Assembly: GCA_041389525.1 (NCBI GenBank)
Contig: JAWKRR010000037.1
Span: 10,608-74,607 of the forward strand
Length of the DNA stretch: 64,000 nt
From: JACKFB01 sp041389525
GTDB taxonomy: Bacteria > Myxococcota_A > UBA9042 > PHBI01 > JACKFB01
Direction: 5' to 3'
In this document: piece after piece, positions 62,401 through 64,000 of the stretch
How positions within the stretch are numbered: the stretch's first letter is position 1
How the letters are laid out: every line of letters begins with the position of its first letter
Position numbers and translations under genes: made by a program
Notes under the pieces: generated by a model
Database searches by the model: none
Told to the model about the DNA's origin: nothing
The model's input: the letters and a program-made list of their open reading frames with translations, nothing else

Positions 62401-64000
62401 ATGCTGACCAACACCGCACAACCTGTCGGGCCGCGTGGCGTCCATAGTGACGACGACGCGGTCTCGACCGATTCGGACGCAGGCGCTGCCTGGGCTGAAT
62501 CGGCCCTTGGCGTCGAGGACTCGCCCCCCGTTCCGGTGCTCGAGCCCGGGACGACGGTCGCAGGAATCTTCGTCGTCGAGGAGATGCTTGGCTCCGGCGG
62601 CACCGGCGCCGTGTACCGCGTCACAGACACGGTGCACGGCGAGGTCCGGGCGCTCAAGGTGGTGCAGCGGACCTCGGCTCTTCGTCAAAAGCTGCGTGAA
62701 TTTCGAGTCTTAGCGCGCTTGTCCCACCCGGGCTGCGTGCGCGTGCACGACGTCGGCGACGACCCAGAAGTGGGACCCTACCTGGTCATGGACCTGGTGA
62801 ATGGGCAGGCGCCGACCGCTGTGATTGAGCTGGGGGACAACGCCCAGCTCCTGGTTTTCGCTCAGAAGGTCTTCGAGACGCTGGCATACCTGCACGAACG
62901 TGGAATCGTGCACGGGGATCTAAAGCCGGACAATGTCCGGTGTATCGATGGGGATCCGACGCAACCGATGCTGCTGGACTTCGGCATGGCTGGGGAGCCT
63001 GTCGGGGACGAGCTGAACGGAGGGACGGTGCGCTACATGGCGCCGGAACTCCTGAGGCGGCAGCCGCGGGATGCGCGAGCGGACTTGTACGCGGCGGGCG
63101 TGATGCTCTACGAGCTCGCGCAGGGTGCACCGCCGTTTGCAGGGGAAACCGTCGCTGAGGTGGTCCGGGGCCACCTCGAAGTGGACGCGCCGCTTCTGTC
63201 CACCGTCGTTCCGGGTGTCGATCCCGGGCTGTCGCGTCTCGTGGACCGGCTGTTGCGAAAGGCGCCTGGCGAGCGGCCTGCAACCGCGCGCCAGGTGCTG
63301 TCTGAGCTGGCTGAGGTGATGGGGACCGACCTCGCGGCGGCGGAGGCGCCCGAGGATGCGTCGCTGCTGATCGGCGCGCCCACGTTGGTCGGGCGCAGCG
63401 ACGCGCTCGGGCGATTTGACGCGCGCATCGGGATGGCGGCCACGGGGTCGGGTGCGGCGCTGTGGTTTCAGGGGGCCGAGGGCAGCGGGCGCACGCGGTT
63501 GCTCGATGAGCTGTCGATCCGGGCGCGCTTGGCGGACGCGCGGGTCGTGCGCTGGGTGGCGACGGATCTGCTCGGGCCGGCCGAGGCCCTGGTCCGGGGC
63601 TTGGTCGGCGTCTTGCGCGAGCTCCCGGCGAGCCAGCGCACCGAGATGCGGCTGCTGCTCGACGGGCTGACGACGCGCGAGGGCGCCAGCGTGGGGCGCG
63701 CGGACGCGACCGAGCTGCGGCTGGCTGGGCGCACGGGCCACCTGCTCAGCGTGCTGCACGCCCTGGCGCGCGAAGGCCCGCTGGTCGTGCTCATCGACGA
63801 TCTCGACGACGGCGGTCCGCTCGCAGCTCGCGTCGTCGGGGGCTTGGCGCGCGGCGTCGGCATGGCCTCGCTGGTGCTCGTGGTCGCCGGCAGCGAGACC
63901 GCGGATCTGTCGGGCTCAGACGCCGCCGACGCGCTCGAAGCCGTGCCGCTGCTGCCTCTGGACCGCGCCGCGATCGCCGAGTTCGTGCGCACCTCCCTCG
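62401..64000 (+). CDS. Ser/Thr protein kinase fused to AAA-type ATPase (runs off right edge)
   Basis: 533 residues in the window, still open at the edge. Kinase: Gly-loop LGSGGTGAVYR (residues about 63-73), Lys86 in ALKVV, catalytic HGDLKPDN with Asp173, DFG Asp193 and APELL. The usual HRD Arg is Gly, so it is a non-RD kinase. From about residue 340 a second domain has Walker A GAEGSGRT (358-365) and Walker B LVVLIDDLDD, as in PknK-like or AAA_16 regulators. ATG 62401 is chosen for want of a better start; GTG 62386 is in frame. Lies 38 bases after the S8 gene and may be in its transcript. Confidence 0.88.
   Translation, partial: MLTNTAQPVGPRGVHSDDDAVSTDSDAGAAWAESALGVEDSPPVPVLEPGTTVAGIFVVEEMLGSGGTGAVYRVTDTVHGEVRALKVVQRTSALRQKLREFRVLARLSHPGCVRVHDVGDDPEVGPYLVMDLVNGQAPTAVIELGDNAQLLVFAQKVFETLAYLHERGIVHGDLKPDNVRCIDGDPTQPMLLDFGMAGEPVGDELNGGTVRYMAPELLRRQPRDARADLYAAGVMLYELAQGAPPFAGETVAEVVRGHLEVDAPLLSTVVPGVDPGLSRLVDRLLRKAPGERPATARQVLSELAEVMGTDLAAAEAPEDASLLIGAPTLVGRSDALGRFDARIGMAATGSGAALWFQGAEGSGRTRLLDELSIRARLADARVVRWVATDLLGPAEALVRGLVGVLRELPASQRTEMRLLLDGLTTREGASVGRADATELRLAGRTGHLLSVLHALAREGPLVVLIDDLDDGGPLAARVVGGLARGVGMASLVLVVAGSETADLSGSDAADALEAVPLLPLDRAAIAEFVRTSL

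Overview
The window is very GC-rich (about 70 percent by eye) and densely packed. Its gene style points to a Myxococcota-type bacterium: secreted Cys-rich lipoproteins, a MYXO-CTERM-like tail (C-terminus of the gene at 46987-48630), a Hanks-type kinase fused to an ATPase, a type IV pilin, perfect sigma-54 promoters, and very common ATGA/GTGA stop-start overlaps. The taxonomic call is inference; no rRNA or tRNA gene was seen.

Layout. 1-9151 is one side of an aryl-polyene (APE/xanthomonadin-like) pigment cluster: a methyltransferase and a flavin halogenase-like enzyme leftwards; acyltransferase, ACP, degenerate acyl-AMP ligase fused to a FabZ-like dehydratase, thioesterase, LolA-like protein, MMPL exporter and DUF3261 lipoprotein rightwards. 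The ketosynthases are not in the window. 9168-13879 holds two coupled lipoprotein genes (VWA protein; beta-propeller/di-haem cytochrome). 14093-19877 carries aconitase, SixA and a HEAT-repeat protein. 19964-33367 is a carbohydrate/amino-sugar region: NagB, two ceramidase-fold proteins around an outer-membrane barrel, a GPH symporter, and a leftward operon of a periplasmic TPR-like protein, GlcNAc-type kinase, GH4 glycosidase, DegT aminotransferase and PIG-L deacetylase, plus a Gfo/Idh/MocA oxidoreductase. 33393-37746 has a VTT membrane protein, an Rpn nuclease and an Mla-like lipid ABC system coupled to a C2-type lipoprotein. 37777-41146 is a three-gene operon of class III aminotransferase, LuxE-like and LuxC-like proteins. 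41215-42716 is an ECF sigma/anti-sigma pair broken by single-base deletions. 42753-49518 has a Nudix/RAYT pair, an MFS transporter, a sigma-54-driven lipoprotein, a Cys-rich surface protein and Map. 49515-49707 is a small MITE-like inverted-repeat element. 49687-57085 has an AmpG-like transporter, a YyaL/SPATA20-like protein, two PLP enzymes and a fatty-acid-hydroxylase-like protein. 57300-64000 holds a type IV pilin, an isoaspartyl peptidase, an S8 peptidase with five GxGMASSS repeats and a partial Ser/Thr kinase-ATPase.

What stands out: (1) the sigma-54-driven S8 peptidase with an unusual repeat C-terminus; (2) three perfect TGGCACG-N4-TTGCT promoters, all ahead of exported proteins; (3) the aminotransferase-LuxE-LuxC operon, which could make a fatty amine; (4) an amino-sugar operon with a PIG-L deacetylase where NagA would be expected; (5) clustered single-base deletions in the halogenase and sigma/anti-sigma genes that look more like sequence error than decay.
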